64,000 nt of DNA, taken from positions 2,604,001-2,668,000 of the forward strand of contig NZ_CP009435.1 in NCBI RefSeq assembly GCF_000960995.1, in the 5' to 3' direction. Under the pieces are notes generated by a model. It saw only the letters and a list, made by a program, of their open reading frames with translations. It had not been told where the DNA came from and ran no database searches. A program made the translations under genes and the position numbers. The stretch comes from Burkholderia glumae LMG 2196 = ATCC 33617. GTDB taxonomy: Bacteria; Pseudomonadota; Gammaproteobacteria; Burkholderiales; Burkholderiaceae. Shown piece after piece: positions 9,121 through 19,343 of this stretch. The number at the start of each line of letters is the position of its first letter. The stretch's first letter is position 1.

Positions 9121-9155
9121 GCCGGCCGCGCGGGTGGCAGGACGGCGCGGCCGGC
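9121..9155. other. Perfect 11-bp GC hairpin between convergent genes
   Basis: GCCGGCCGCGC (9121-9131) is the exact reverse complement of 9145-9155, with a 13-nt loop. It lies in the 54-nt gap between the J-domain-like gene and the convergent globin gene. Neither side has a T-run, so it is not a classical intrinsic terminator; it could protect 3' ends. Confidence 0.4.
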
Positions 9156-9174
9156 GGCGCCGGGGGCTGCGCCC

Positions 9175-9750
9175 TTACGCGTCCGTGTCGTGGCCACCGC
9201 GGCCGATGATCTTGGCCGGAAACGGCTCGCCGCGCGGGCGCGCCGGATGGGCGTCGTCACCGTCGCGCGGGCGTTTCGGCGCGATCGCGTCGAGCAGCGC
9301 CTGCTGCTCGGCTGGAATCCGGTAGTCCCAGCCGAAATGGCTCAGTTGCAGGCTCTGCGCGATCCGCAGCGCGGGCTCCATGAAGCGCACCGCCGCGGCC
9401 GGCGCGTAGCGCGCCGTCACGGTCTGCAGGAACAGCGTCAGCCAGCGGCTGAAGTGGGCGGGTTCGAGACCGTCGAGCGGCTGGTGCTTGGCCTGCACGT
9501 TGCCGCGATAGTCCTTGGTGCCGAGCACGAGGCTCGACCAGAAGGTCACCATCTTCGGCAGATGCTGGTCCCAGCGGCCGTCCAGTTTCGCGGCGAACAC
9601 GGGGCCGAGCAGCGGGTCGGCGCGCACGCGTTCGTAGAACGCGTCGACGAGCGCGGCGATGTTCTCGACGGTCGGTTCCGCGGCGCGCGACGCCGCATCG
9701 ATTCGATGATTCGGGGCCGGAGCGTTGGCCTGGGTATGAGAGGTCGTCAT
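9175..9750 (-). CDS. Group III truncated haemoglobin
   Basis: Haem protein of 191 residues if started at the ATG at 9748-9750 (MTTSHTQANAPAPNHRIDAA); a longer frame start 15 codons upstream looks spurious. The globin core runs about 27-150: VDAFYERVRADPLLGPVF, KMVTFWSSLVLGTKDYRGN, KHQPLDGLEPAHFSRWLTLFLQTV. H89 and W103 fit the proximal histidine and the G-helix tryptophan typical of group III. Such globins bind oxygen and nitric oxide tightly, and several take part in NO detoxification. It is divergent from an NsrR-like NO-sensing regulator, which supports that role. The C-terminal 25 residues are Pro/Arg-rich and poorly conserved. Confidence 0.88.
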   Translation of the reverse strand: MTTSHTQANAPAPNHRIDAASRAAEPTVENIAALVDAFYERVRADPLLGPVFAAKLDGRWDQHLPKMVTFWSSLVLGTKDYRGNVQAKHQPLDGLEPAHFSRWLTLFLQTVTARYAPAAAVRFMEPALRIAQSLQLSHFGWDYRIPAEQQALLDAIAPKRPRDGDDAHPARPRGEPFPAKIIGRGGHDTDA

Positions 9751-9833
9751 CGTGGCAAAGTGCGGTGGCCGACCACACCGGCGATTTTGTCGCACAATGT
9801 TGCAGGGCCATCCACCAATAAAGTGCTTCCAGG

Positions 9834-9848
9834 GCGCATATTATCCGC
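9834..9848. promoter_or_regulatory. Candidate NsrR operator between trHb and nsrR
   Basis: GCGCATATTATCCGC is a 15-bp near-perfect inverted repeat, with one mismatched pair around a central T, inside the 168-nt gap between the divergent globin and Rrf2 genes. Its AT-rich centre stands out from the local GC level and would overlap promoter elements for either gene. Binding by the neighbouring regulator is inferred from position only. Confidence 0.4.
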
Positions 9849-9918
9849 AATCCTGACGGACGGGGCCGCGTGCCGGGCGCGCGGGCCCGTCGGGCATTCC
9901 AACGACACGATTTCGCTC

Positions 9919-10389
9919 ATGAGACTGACCGATTACACCGACTATTCGCTGCGCGTGATGCTGTTCCTGGCGGTGCGCGGCGAGGGCCTGTCGACGATCC
10001 AGGAGATTTCGGACGCCTACGGCATTTCCAAGAACCACCTGATGAAGGTCGTGCAGCGGCTCGGCGAACTGGGCTGGGTGGAGACCGTGCGCGGGCGCAA
10101 CGGCGGACTACGGATGAATCCGGCCTCGGCGACGCTGACGGTGGGCGAGGTGGTGCGCGCGGGCGAGAGCGACTTCGCGCTGGTCGGCTGCTTCGGCGGG
10201 GAGGGCGAGGCGATTGCGCATCGCGGCTGCGTGATCGAGCCGCATTGCCGGCTGAAGGGCGTGCTGGCCGCGGCGCGCGACGCGTTTTTCGCCGAACTCG
10301 ATCGCCATACGATCGCCGACCTGACGCATCCGGGCGCCCAGCTCGCCAGGGCGCTCGGCATCGTGCCGATCCTGGTCGAGCCGGTCTGA
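9919..10389 (+). CDS. nsrR: Rrf2-family regulator, NsrR-like
   Basis: A 156-residue DNA-binding protein of the Rrf2 family. It begins MRLTDYTDYSLRVMLFLAVR and carries the winged helix (about 1-70: IQEISDAYGISKNHLMKVVQ, VRGRNGGLRM). Three cysteines, C91, C104 and C110, lie where NsrR and IscR hold a [2Fe-2S] or [4Fe-4S] cluster; the first gap (12 residues) is longer than in E. coli NsrR. NsrR represses nitric-oxide defence genes, and NO destroys its cluster. The divergent truncated haemoglobin is a logical target. IscR is less likely because no isc genes are adjacent. An upstream frame extension is spurious; the ATG at 9919 opens at the conserved MRLT. Confidence 0.87.
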   Translation: MRLTDYTDYSLRVMLFLAVRGEGLSTIQEISDAYGISKNHLMKVVQRLGELGWVETVRGRNGGLRMNPASATLTVGEVVRAGESDFALVGCFGGEGEAIAHRGCVIEPHCRLKGVLAAARDAFFAELDRHTIADLTHPGAQLARALGIVPILVEPV

Positions 10390-10748
10390 GCCGCGGCGCC
10401 GCCGCGGCTGGCGACATGGGCCGCGAGTGTGCCGCTCGGCGCCGCGCCCAGGTCGCGCCCGAACCGCGCCTGAACCGCGCTTGGGCTGCCTCGGCGCGCC
10501 GCGAGGCCGCCGCCGCGGCCGCCATCCTCGTGATGCCTGCCGTCGCGGGCACGCCGTGACGCGCTCCGCGGCTCGACCGGCGCCAGCACCCGCGCTCCCC
10601 CGCCGGTGCCTGGCCCGCGGTCTTCCCCTGCCGGACGGCCGTGCCCGCCATGCCGCTGCTGGGCGCCTCGCCCTCCATGCTTCGCGAAGCCTTGCCAGGG
10701 CCGCAGGGCCGCCCGCGCGAGCGCGGCACACATCTTGCCTTTCGCTCG
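10390..10748. other. Non-coding GC-rich stretch before clpB
   Basis: About 360 nt between nsrR and the clpB promoter. Overlapping open frames occur on both strands, but they are Arg/Ala/Pro-rich, lack conserved blocks and have no ribosome sites, so I see no gene here. No repeat or hairpin with a T-run was noticed. Confidence 0.6.
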
Positions 10749-10776
10749 CTTGAAAGCCGGATAACCATCCTCATAT
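10749..10776 (+). promoter_or_regulatory. Sigma-32 (RpoH) heat-shock promoter of clpB
   Basis: CTTGAA (10749-10754), a 14-nt spacer, then CCTCATAT (10769-10776) match the RpoH consensus (CTTGAAA, 11-16 nt, CCCCATNT) with one clear mismatch. It lies 30 nt before the clpB ATG and is followed by a GGAGG ribosome site at 10795-10799. clpB is a classical RpoH target in proteobacteria. Confidence 0.8.
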
Positions 10777-10806
10777 TGGTGCTATTCGCAAATTGGAGGT
10801 CTCTTC

Positions 10807-13404
<2,598 letters not shown>

Positions 13405-13437
13405 ACCGGGCTCCGGCGCGCGGCTGCCGTGCCCGTG

Positions 13438-13463
13438 AAAAACCCCGCCTTGGCGGGGTTTTT
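13438..13463 (+). terminator. Rho-independent terminator of clpB
   Basis: A-rich run, then CCCCGCC - TT - GGCGGGG and five T residues, 34 nt after the clpB stop. The flanking A and T runs make it potentially bidirectional, so it could also stop minus-strand transcripts from the yidB-like gene. Confidence 0.9.
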
Positions 13464-13534
13464 CCTTTTCCGGGGCCGGCAATGAGGCAATGGGACCACG
13501 TGCTGCGGCCCGGCTGTCTTGCGGCTCCCCGGCC

Positions 13535-13960
13535 TTAGGCCGGCTTGCTGCCGAACAGCCCGGCCAACTGCGACAGCGTGCCGAGCAGGCTCGAGGTATC
13601 GACCTGGCCGTCGGCCGGCACCTCGCCGTTCGGCGTGGCATGGTTCACCGCGTGCGGCAGCACTTGCGCGAGGATGCTCGAGGCCTGCGCCGGATCGAGG
13701 CCGACCTTGCTGGCGATTGCCGTGATCGCGTCGGTGCCGAGCACGTTATGCAGCGTGTCGGGCGAGATCGGCTGATTCTCGCCGTTGCCGACCCACGAGC
13801 CGATGATCTCGCCCGCGCCGCCCTGGCGGAACTTCTCGATCAGGCCGTTCAGGCCGCCGGGCTGGTTGTTGATGAATTCGAGCGCCACGGCGAGCAGGGC
13901 GTTCTGGTTGCCGCCGTTCTCGCCGCCGAGTACGCCACCCACGATGTCGAGCAGACCCAT
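13535..13960 (-). CDS. YidB-like DUF937 family protein
   Basis: Small cytoplasmic protein of 141 residues, starting at the ATG at 13958-13960 with GGAGAA 6 nt upstream. It opens MGLLDIVGGVLGGENGGNQN and has the DUF937/YidB features: a Gly-rich N-terminus, GLIEKFRQGGAGEIIGSWVGNGENQPISPDTL and VLPHAVNHATPNGEVP. The C-terminus SSLLGTLSQLAGLFGSKPA is typical. The family is widespread; its biochemical function is not established as far as I know. It reads convergently with clpB and is in the same direction as the ComEA-like gene, with a 109-nt gap that contains a GC hairpin. Confidence 0.85.
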   Translation of the reverse strand: MGLLDIVGGVLGGENGGNQNALLAVALEFINNQPGGLNGLIEKFRQGGAGEIIGSWVGNGENQPISPDTLHNVLGTDAITAIASKVGLDPAQASSILAQVLPHAVNHATPNGEVPADGQVDTSSLLGTLSQLAGLFGSKPA

Positions 13961-13993
13961 GATGATTCTCCGATGAATGATGCCGGTTTTCCG

Positions 13994-14017
13994 GGCCGGC
14001 GCCGTGCGGCGCCGGCC
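13994..14017. other. Perfect 10-bp GC hairpin
   Basis: GGCCGGCGCC, loop GTGC, GGCGCCGGCC. It sits in the gap between the ComEA-like gene and the YidB-like gene, 3' of the former. There is no T-run on the minus strand, so this is not a standard intrinsic terminator. Confidence 0.4.
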
Positions 14018-14069
14018 GATGCGGGAGCCCGCCGCGCCCGCGCGAGCCGCGGCGTGGCGGCCGTGCCGC

Positions 14070-14708
14070 TCAGCTGGCCGAGGCCCCCGTCGCGGCCGAG
14101 GCGGCCTGATTCTTCTTTGCCTTGCGCGGGTTCTTCGCCTTCGGCGCCGGGCCTGCGGCCACGGGCGTCGAGACTGCCGATGCGCCGGCCGCTGCCGCCT
14201 TGTCCTGCTGCTTGGCGGCGCGCTTGCCTCGGGCCGATTGGGTGGGCGCGTTGTTGGCCCCGTTGCGGGCCGCGCCGGCGGCCGATGCCGGGGCCGCGGC
14301 GGTGGCGACCGGTGCCGTCGTGGCCGTCGAGGTCGGTGCGGCGGTCGGGGCCGGGGCGCCGGTGGCCGCCTGGGTCCTGGGCCCACGCGAGCCGGCCGCC
14401 GGGGCCGCCTGCGCGCCGGTCGGCGGTGCCGTCGAGCCGCCGATCGTCAGGCCCGCCGCCTCGAGGTTCGCGACCGACTTCTGGCCGAGTCCCTTCACGC
14501 GGTTCGCGAGATCGTCCGCGCTCTTGAACGGGCCGTTTTTCGTCCGCTCGTCGATGATCGCCTTCGATTTCACCGGCCCCAGGCCCTTCACCGATTCGAG
14601 TGCCGCCTGATCGGCGGTGTTGACCTCCACGGCGGCCGCGAAGCTGGCCGTGAGTGACAGCGACAGTGCGACGAGCAGCATCAGCAGCGTCTTCAGCATG
14701 TTCTGCAT
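14070..14708 (-). CDS. Secreted ComEA-like helix-hairpin-helix protein
   Basis: Protein of 212 residues starting at the ATG at 14706-14708, with GGAG 8 nt upstream. The N-terminus MQNMLKTLLMLLVALSLSLT is a signal peptide, probably cut after ASFAAA. The mature part begins with a ComEA-type double HhH: VEVNTADQAALESVKGLGPV, then GPFKSADDLANRVKGLGQKS. Such domains bind double-stranded DNA and in ComEA pull DNA into the periplasm during transformation. From about residue 90 on, the protein is a 120-residue Ala/Pro/Thr tail that turns Lys/Arg-rich at the end, longer than in most ComEA-like proteins. A role in DNA uptake is possible but unproven; no other com genes are near. Confidence 0.82.
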   Translation of the reverse strand: MQNMLKTLLMLLVALSLSLTASFAAAVEVNTADQAALESVKGLGPVKSKAIIDERTKNGPFKSADDLANRVKGLGQKSVANLEAAGLTIGGSTAPPTGAQAAPAAGSRGPRTQAATGAPAPTAAPTSTATTAPVATAAAPASAAGAARNGANNAPTQSARGKRAAKQQDKAAAAGASAVSTPVAAGPAPKAKNPRKAKKNQAASAATGASAS

Positions 14709-15061
14709 GACAAGGACTCCCCAGTTGAGCGGTCGAACCGCTGTTGGAACGCGCCGACGATCACGCAAGGCGGGCTGCCGTCAGGTCGCAATCCGGCCTG
14801 GCACCCGGGCCTGCTATTTTCGAGACGGCGCGGGCAGTGTTGCGCATTGGGGCGCCGGCTGTAAAGGGGGGACGCGGCCGGGGATGGCGGTTTTGACGAT
14901 GTTTGACGCCCGATGGCCCGGGGCCGGGGCAGCAAGGGCGGCGTCGGCAAGGCGTGCGCATGCCGCCCCGGTGGCCGCGTCGCGCCCGCGGCAGCGGCGG
15001 ATCGACGGGCGGCTTCGCCGGGCGTGCGGGGGCGCGGCACCAGCGCCCGTCGCGCGGCGCG

Positions 15062-15560
15062 TCAGCGGCGATGGGGGGCACGATGCCGAGCCGGGCGATC
15101 CGTCGATAGAGCGTCGCGCGCGAGATGCCGAGCGCCGCGGCGGCCGCGTTCGGGTGCCAGCGATGCGCGTTCAGCACGGCGACGATGCGCGCGCGTTCGT
15201 CGTCCGCGCCATGGCGTGCGTCGCCGGCCGGCGGCACCAGCGCGGCAGCGAGATCGGCCGGCAGATGGCGCAGCCCCACGCGCGTGCCGTCGCAGACGGC
15301 GCAGGCATGGCGCAGCGTGTGCCGCAGCTGTCGCAGGTTGCCCGGCCAGGCCAAGCGGCCGAGCGCCTCGGCCAGCGCCGGATCGAGCGTCATCAGATGG
15401 CCCGCGGCCTGCGCCTCGCCGGCGAACACGGTGCGGATCGGATCGCCCAGATCCGCGCGCTCGCGCAGCGGCGGCAGCGTGAACTGGGCTCCGCCGAGCC
15501 GGTAGGACAGATCCTCGCAAAACGTCTGTCGCGCGACCCGCTCGGCGAGACGCCCCCGGC
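15062..15560 (-). pseudogene. Remnant of a sigma-54-dependent (AcoR-like) activator
   Basis: Reading down the minus strand from about 15560 gives RGRLAERVARQTFCEDLSYR and then LGGAQFTLPPLRERADL, the middle of a sigma-54 AAA+ domain (family form: RFREDLYYRL...LPPLRER). It continues with LAWPGNLRQLRHTLRHA and the Fis-type helix-turn-helix AAAALGISRATLYRRIARLG. No start codon, sensory domain, Walker A/B or GAFTGA exists upstream: the sequence is cut within the AAA+ domain. At 15073-15078 a run of six G (six C on the coding strand) breaks the natural end. With one more base the frame would end GIVPPHRR-stop at 15062; as it stands it runs on to 14761 with a non-conserved tail. Both defects mark it as a dead gene. 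Confidence 0.8.
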
Positions 15561-15568
15561 GCGGCGGC

Positions 15569-15611
15569 CGGCGACGTCAACCGGCTGATCGACGCGTTCC
15601 TCGACGGCTGA
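15569..15611 (+). pseudogene. Possible 3' tail of a lost plus-strand gene
   Basis: Directly at the break in the sigma-54 remnant, the plus strand reads GDVNRLIDAFLDG and a stop (TGA 15609-15611). It has the look of a protein C-terminus and weakly resembles the ends of class V aminotransferases, but it is too short to identify. Upstream the frame runs into the activator remnant. It may be the far side of a deletion that removed the rest of both genes. Confidence 0.3.
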
Positions 15612-15635
15612 GGCGCCGGGGCGCGGGCGCTCGGC

Positions 15636-16991
15636 CTAGGGCGCGCGGTGCAGCCAGCGCCGGCTGATGTGGTTCAGATAGACGACGAGCGCCGCGCCCG
15701 CGATCAGCAGGCTCGCGAAGTTCGCGAACCAGAAGCCGCGTGCGCCGGTGAACGCGGCCGGCGCCCAGCCGCCGATGTCGAAGCCGAGCAGATAGCCGCC
15801 GCCCACGCCGACGCCCCACAGCGCGACGGCGTAGATCACGGTCGGCACGACCGCGACCTTGTAGGCGCGCAGCACGAACGCGGTGGTGACCTGGACGGCA
15901 TCCACGCAGTGGTAGAAGGCGACGATCGTCACGAGCGGCAGCGCGGCCGCGACCACGGCCGGGTTCGGCGTGTAGGCGCCGATGATCCAGTGGCGCAGCG
16001 CAAGCACCACGCAGGCATAGCCGAGCGCGGTGAGCGCCGCGAAGCTCACGCCATGCCGCGCCAGCAGCCGCGCCTCGTCGGGGCGGCCGGCGCCGAGCGC
16101 GCGCGCAACCAGCGTCGAGGCCGCGATGCCGATCGACAGCGGCGTCATGTACAGCACCGCGCCGACGTTGCCGGCGATCTGATGGCCGGCCAGCACGGTG
16201 GTGCCGAAGTGCGAGATGAACAGCGCCATGAACGTGTACGACGTGACCTCGATCAGGTACGACAGGCCCATCGGCAGCCCGAGCTTGAGCAGCGCCTTCT
16301 GGCGTTCCCAGGTTGGCGTGCAAAAGCGCGCGAAGATGCCCAGCGGGGCGAACACGTCGAGCCGCGCAACCAGCGTGAAGCCGATCAGCGCGAGTGCCCA
16401 GTTGATCAGCGTGCTGGCCAGCCCGCAGCCGGGGCCGCCGAGCGCCGGCACGCCGAGCCCGCCGAAGATGAACCAGACGTTGAGCGGGATCTTCAGCGCG
16501 AGCGCGCCGAGCTGCAGGATCATCGCGAGCCGCGGCTTGCCGGCGGCGTTGGTCAGCGCGTTGTAGATGCGGAACATCAGGCTCGCGGGCAGCCCGAACG
16601 CGAGGATGCGCAGGTAGTCGACGGTGCGGTCGTGCAGTTGCGGCGGCGCGTGCGCGGCGCGCAGTATCAGCTCCGGGAAGTGCAGCAGCAGGAAGCCCGG
16701 CACGGCGAGCATCAGGGCCAACCACATCGCCTGGCGCACTTCCTCGCCGATTTCCTGGAAGCGGCGTGCGCCGTAGAGCTGGCCCGCGATGGGCTGCAGC
16801 GCCGAGAGGATGCCGGTCAGCCCGATGAACACCGACACGTAGATCGACGAGCCGAGCCCGAGCGCGGCCAGATCGAGCGCCGAGTAGCGTCCCACCATCG
16901 CGGTGTCGATCACGCCGAACGCGATGATGGCGAGCTGGCCGACCAGCACCGGCCAGGCGAGGCCGGCGATGCGGCGGACGTCGGCGAGCAT
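15636..16991 (-). CDS. MATE-family multidrug efflux transporter
   Basis: Inner-membrane exporter of 451 residues with about 12 hydrophobic segments in two related halves, as expected for MATE/NorM pumps driven by Na+ or H+. The start ATG at 16989-16991 gives MLADVRRIAGLAWPVLVGQL. Typical elements are GVIDTAMVGRYSALDLAALG in the first half and HFGTTVLAGHQIAGNVGAVL in the second. Substrates of the family are cationic drugs and dyes; the one used here is unknown. The stop of the upstream glycosyltransferase is 2 nt away, so the two are translationally coupled. The much longer frame that covers both genes is a chance read-through in a different phase. Confidence 0.9.
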   Translation of the reverse strand: MLADVRRIAGLAWPVLVGQLAIIAFGVIDTAMVGRYSALDLAALGLGSSIYVSVFIGLTGILSALQPIAGQLYGARRFQEIGEEVRQAMWLALMLAVPGFLLLHFPELILRAAHAPPQLHDRTVDYLRILAFGLPASLMFRIYNALTNAAGKPRLAMILQLGALALKIPLNVWFIFGGLGVPALGGPGCGLASTLINWALALIGFTLVARLDVFAPLGIFARFCTPTWERQKALLKLGLPMGLSYLIEVTSYTFMALFISHFGTTVLAGHQIAGNVGAVLYMTPLSIGIAASTLVARALGAGRPDEARLLARHGVSFAALTALGYACVVLALRHWIIGAYTPNPAVVAAALPLVTIVAFYHCVDAVQVTTAFVLRAYKVAVVPTVIYAVALWGVGVGGGYLLGFDIGGWAPAAFTGARGFWFANFASLLIAGAALVVYLNHISRRWLHRAP

Positions 16992-16993
16992 GG

Positions 16994-18745
16994 TCAGCCG
17001 CGCGCGCCGCGTGGATGGCGTCGTAGCGGCGAGCGGGGCCGCTCGATCCGCTCGTAGAGGCGGAAGCGCTCGTCGCGGTCGGCCGCGCGGCGGCCCTCCC
17101 AGACCAGCCGCCAGACGTATTGGGACATCGAGCTCGGATCGCCGTAGTCGGCGGCATCCTGGCGCAGGATCAAGTCGCAGTCGTCGGTGAACGAGAAGTG
17201 CATCTTGCCGAAATAGGCGAAGGTCGCGATCTGCGCATCGCCGAGCCGCACCGGCGAGATGCATTCGTAGTCGGCCGGCAGGTGCGCGGCGATCTGCATC
17301 GCGACGTCGCGATAGGTGCGGCTGTAGTTCACGAACGGCAGCCACAGCGTCATCAGCAGCACCCACATCAGCGTGGTGCCCGCGCCCGACAGCACCACGC
17401 TGCGCCACAGCACCTTCGGCTGCCGCGAGATGCGCCAGCGCACCAGCATGAACCAGCAGGCCGTGGCGATCAGCGCGCAGGCGAACGCGAGCGCGTTGAA
17501 ATGCGGCACGTAGCCGGGCACGAGGCGGCCCAGGTTGCGCGCGAGCGGATGCGGAAAGCCCGTGATCGAGGCGAGCCAGACCAGCCAGACGAAGCTGCCG
17601 AGGATCGTGAAGCTCAATACGGCGAACCAGTCGATCGCGTTGATCGCGCCGCGCTTGAGCGTGGGCAGCGCGAAGCTCGCGAGCACCGCGAGCGGCGGCA
17701 GCAGCAGCATGTAGACGCGATTGGTCTGCTGGCTCTGCAGGATCACGAGCGCGACGAGCGGCGCGGCGACGGCGAGCGGAATCGCGATGTGCGGCCGGCG
17801 GCGCCAGCCCTTCCAACTGATCCACGCCCAGATCGCGAGCGGCCAGGCAGGCCAGGTGAACAGCGGCAGATTCTTCGCCGCATACTTGAGCACGGCCGTG
17901 GGCGGTCCCGAGAAGCGCATCAGGCTGCCGTGCATCCACTGATCGAGGAACCAGGACGCGTCGCCGGGGTAGAGCGTCAGCGCCGCCGCGGGCCACAGCG
18001 CGAACAGCACGATCGCGATCGGCAGGCCGACGAGCGCCAGGTGGCGATGGCGCACCTCGGGCGTGACGGCGATCAGCACCGCGGTGCCGAGCACCAGCGC
18101 GCCCGTCAGCACCGGATTGCCCGACAGCAGCAACAGGCCGACCGCCGCGCCCCACCAGGCGGCGCCGTGCAGCGGCTTGTCGGTGATCCGCACCAAACCG
18201 TAGACCAGCATCGCGATCGAGGCGAACTGCGCAAGCTGCGGCGTGGTTTCGTGGCCGCGCTCGGCCAGGCCGAAGCAGGCGAGCAGCACCAGCAGCGCGC
18301 CGTCGGCGAGCGTGCGGCCGTAGTCGCGCGGCTCCGGCTCGCCGCCGAACGCGTACTTGAACGGCTGCACCTCCGCGCGGCGGCCGAGCAGGTAGGCGGT
18401 GGACCAGACGAACGCGCAGGCCACGCAGAACAGCACGCAGGTGGCGAGGCGTGACGCATTGCTCGCGTCGAACCACGCGCCGAACGCGCGGATGCCGAGC
18501 GCGCCGAGCCAGTAGCCGAGCGGACCGTCGGAGGTGACGAACTTGCCGACCAGGTTCGGCAGCAGCCAGTCGTGCGCGGAGCCGCCCGCCATGGTCCACA
18601 TCACGCCGAAGCCCGCGGCGTCCTCGTTCTTCCACGGATCGCGCCCGAACAGGCCGAACGCCGCGTAGACGAGGCAGAGCGTGAGCAGCAGCCAGCGCGG
18701 CAACGCGCGCGTGGCGGAGGCGGTAAGGCGAACGACGGGCTTCAT
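16994..18745 (-). CDS. ArnT-like (PMT family) glycosyltransferase
   Basis: Integral membrane protein of 583 residues starting at the ATG at 18743-18745 (MKPVVRLTASATRALPRWLL). It has the PMT/ArnT plan: a first membrane helix, the periplasmic acidic motif GRDPWKNEDAAGFGVMWTMA, about ten more helices, and a soluble C-terminal domain (about 470-583). Members transfer a lipid-linked sugar to lipid A or protein. No arn genes for aminoarabinose synthesis are adjacent, so the donor is unclear. Pairing with a MATE pump, 2 nt apart, suggests joint expression and possibly a shared role in envelope defence, which is inference. In-frame Met codons upstream of 18745 give an uncharged, unconserved extension and were rejected. 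Confidence 0.83.
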   Translation of the reverse strand: MKPVVRLTASATRALPRWLLLTLCLVYAAFGLFGRDPWKNEDAAGFGVMWTMAGGSAHDWLLPNLVGKFVTSDGPLGYWLGALGIRAFGAWFDASNASRLATCVLFCVACAFVWSTAYLLGRRAEVQPFKYAFGGEPEPRDYGRTLADGALLVLLACFGLAERGHETTPQLAQFASIAMLVYGLVRITDKPLHGAAWWGAAVGLLLLSGNPVLTGALVLGTAVLIAVTPEVRHRHLALVGLPIAIVLFALWPAAALTLYPGDASWFLDQWMHGSLMRFSGPPTAVLKYAAKNLPLFTWPAWPLAIWAWISWKGWRRRPHIAIPLAVAAPLVALVILQSQQTNRVYMLLLPPLAVLASFALPTLKRGAINAIDWFAVLSFTILGSFVWLVWLASITGFPHPLARNLGRLVPGYVPHFNALAFACALIATACWFMLVRWRISRQPKVLWRSVVLSGAGTTLMWVLLMTLWLPFVNYSRTYRDVAMQIAAHLPADYECISPVRLGDAQIATFAYFGKMHFSFTDDCDLILRQDAADYGDPSSMSQYVWRLVWEGRRAADRDERFRLYERIERPRSPLRRHPRGARG

Positions 18746-18861
18746 GCAGATGACTGACTTGTTATGAGGAGGCGCTTGGCCGGCGTCGGCTGGCACGGCC
18801 GACTTGCGAGCATCCGGCATTGTAGACGCTGCGCGCGGGCGGTGCCGCAAGCGCGCAGACG

Positions 18862-18889
18862 AAAAAAGGGCAGCCTGGGCTGCCCTTTT
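18862..18889 (-). terminator. Rho-independent terminator of rpmE2
   Basis: On the minus strand GGGCAGCC - CA - GGCTGCCC is followed by six T. It lies 43 nt after the rpmE2 stop and separates it from the ArnT-like gene. Confidence 0.9.
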
Positions 18890-18931
18890 GGTTCGAACCG
18901 GCGATGCCGCCGCCGGTATCGCGCGGCGAGC

Positions 18932-19192
18932 TTACGCCGCCTTGCCGTTGGCGCGCGCGCCGAACTTGTTCTTGAACTTCTCGACACGGCCGGCCGTGTC
19001 CATGATCTTCTGCTGGCCCGTGTAGAACGAGTGCGACTCCGACGACACTTCGATCTTGGCGAGCGGGTAGGTCTTGCCGTCGAGTTCGATCGTTTCGCGC
19101 GTCTGGATGGTCGAGCGCGTGATGAACTTGAAGCCGTTCGACATGTCCTGGAAGACGACTTCGCGGTAATTCGGATGGATGCCCGGTTTCAT
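18932..19192 (-). CDS. rpmE2: Ribosomal protein bL31, type B (zinc-free form)
   Basis: Protein of 86 residues from the large ribosomal subunit. The sequence MKPGIHPNYREVVFQDMSNG and KIEVSSESHSFYTGQQK is the type B (YkgM/RpmE2) form, and it contains no cysteine, so it cannot hold the zinc of the ordinary L31. Bacteria with both forms usually swap in the zinc-free one when zinc is short, under Zur control. In Burkholderia this type may be the main L31; I cannot see from this window whether a cysteine form exists too. The gene stands alone, ends in a strong terminator, and has 151 nt to the next gene upstream with no Zur-like palindrome that I could recognise. Confidence 0.95.
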   Translation of the reverse strand: MKPGIHPNYREVVFQDMSNGFKFITRSTIQTRETIELDGKTYPLAKIEVSSESHSFYTGQQKIMDTAGRVEKFKNKFGARANGKAA

Positions 19193-19343
19193 GATGTTTC
19201 CTGTAATGGAGCGGTAGCCAACCCGCCGCGCGAATCCGTCGAACCGGACGCTGCGCCGTTGCGAGCCACTTGCCTTAGGTCGAAAAACGACGATTATGCC
19301 AGAAAATCAGTTGCTTGACGATTTTTTGCACGTCCCATCCGGT

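Noticed and set aside
15062..15580. A 172-residue minus-strand frame in the sigma-54 remnant region read as an intact gene
   Set aside because: Most of it is Arg/Ala-rich shadow; only its last few codons would be the natural end of the activator after a one-base shift.
13535..15611. The YidB-like gene, ComEA-like gene and sigma-54 remnant as a mobile island
   Set aside because: No integrase, flanking repeats or tRNA gene; base composition looks like the neighbours. Decay of one gene is a simpler explanation.
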